This document shows positions 5,190 through 5,209 of a stretch of 5,209 nt of DNA, in pieces. A model generated the notes under the pieces. It did not search any database. It was not told the origin of the DNA and saw only the letters and a list, made by a program, of their open reading frames with translations. Numbering within the stretch: the first letter of the stretch is position 1; each line of letters starts with the position of its first letter. Source of the stretch: Actinomycetota bacterium. GTDB lineage: Bacteria > Actinomycetota > Thermoleophilia > Gaiellales > Gaiellaceae. The position numbers were made by a program, and so were the translations under genes. The stretch is taken from NCBI GenBank assembly GCA_003136795.1, contig PLDP01000130.1, forward strand, positions 4,547 through 9,755. The letters are read 5' to 3'.

Positions 5190-5209
5190 GCGGTCAAGCG
5201 GCGCGCCGG

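Noticed and set aside
1..5209. CRISPR array, insertion sequence or integrase gene
   Set aside because: There is no regularly spaced repeat array, no transposase or recombinase motif in any frame, and no terminal inverted repeats with target duplications.

Overview
The window is high-GC DNA with tight gene packing, many GTG starts and heavy GC third positions. It looks like an actinobacterium. The small secreted families and the short YdeI/OmdA protein remind me most of soil or metagenomic Thermoleophilia (Gaiellales/Solirubrobacterales), but that placement rests on family resemblance recalled without any search.

Layout, left to right. (1) Positions 71-1716, + strand: a promoter and a complete class I adenylate-forming acyl-CoA synthetase. 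(2) Positions 1717-2061: no protein gene. It holds a perfect 11-bp hairpin and, next to it, a minus-strand remnant that looks like the 3' end of a tRNA. (3) Positions 2062-3348, + strand: a cytoplasmic serine hydrolase of the class C beta-lactamase/esterase fold, probably made from a leaderless mRNA. (4) Positions 3349-3688: no protein gene. It holds a strong minus-strand terminator hairpin, a degenerate tRNA-Met(CAT) with an intact 3' half and a broken 5' half, and a cluster of short direct and inverted repeats. (5) Positions 3689-4117, + strand: a small secreted protein with six mature cysteines. (6) Positions 4271-4780, - strand: a small exported protein of unknown function. (7) Positions 4914-5177, - strand: a compact YdeI/OmpD-associated-type protein with a terminal cysteine cluster.

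The protein genes do not form one pathway. The synthetase and the hydrolase are general metabolic accessory enzymes, and each stands alone with its own start signals. The most notable point is architectural. Two tRNA-3'-end-like sequences lie on the same strand about 1.6 kb apart, each followed on the minus strand by a hairpin terminator, and they bracket the hydrolase gene. The right-hand copy has direct repeats on its 5' side. This could be a scar of integration at a tRNA gene or the remains of decaying tRNA genes. No integrase is in the window, so the mobile-element reading is inference.

A second pattern is that four of the five genes have a TANNNT box ending 6-7 nt before the chosen start codon, with no usable Shine-Dalgarno sequence. 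This suggests leaderless transcription and helps fix the starts.
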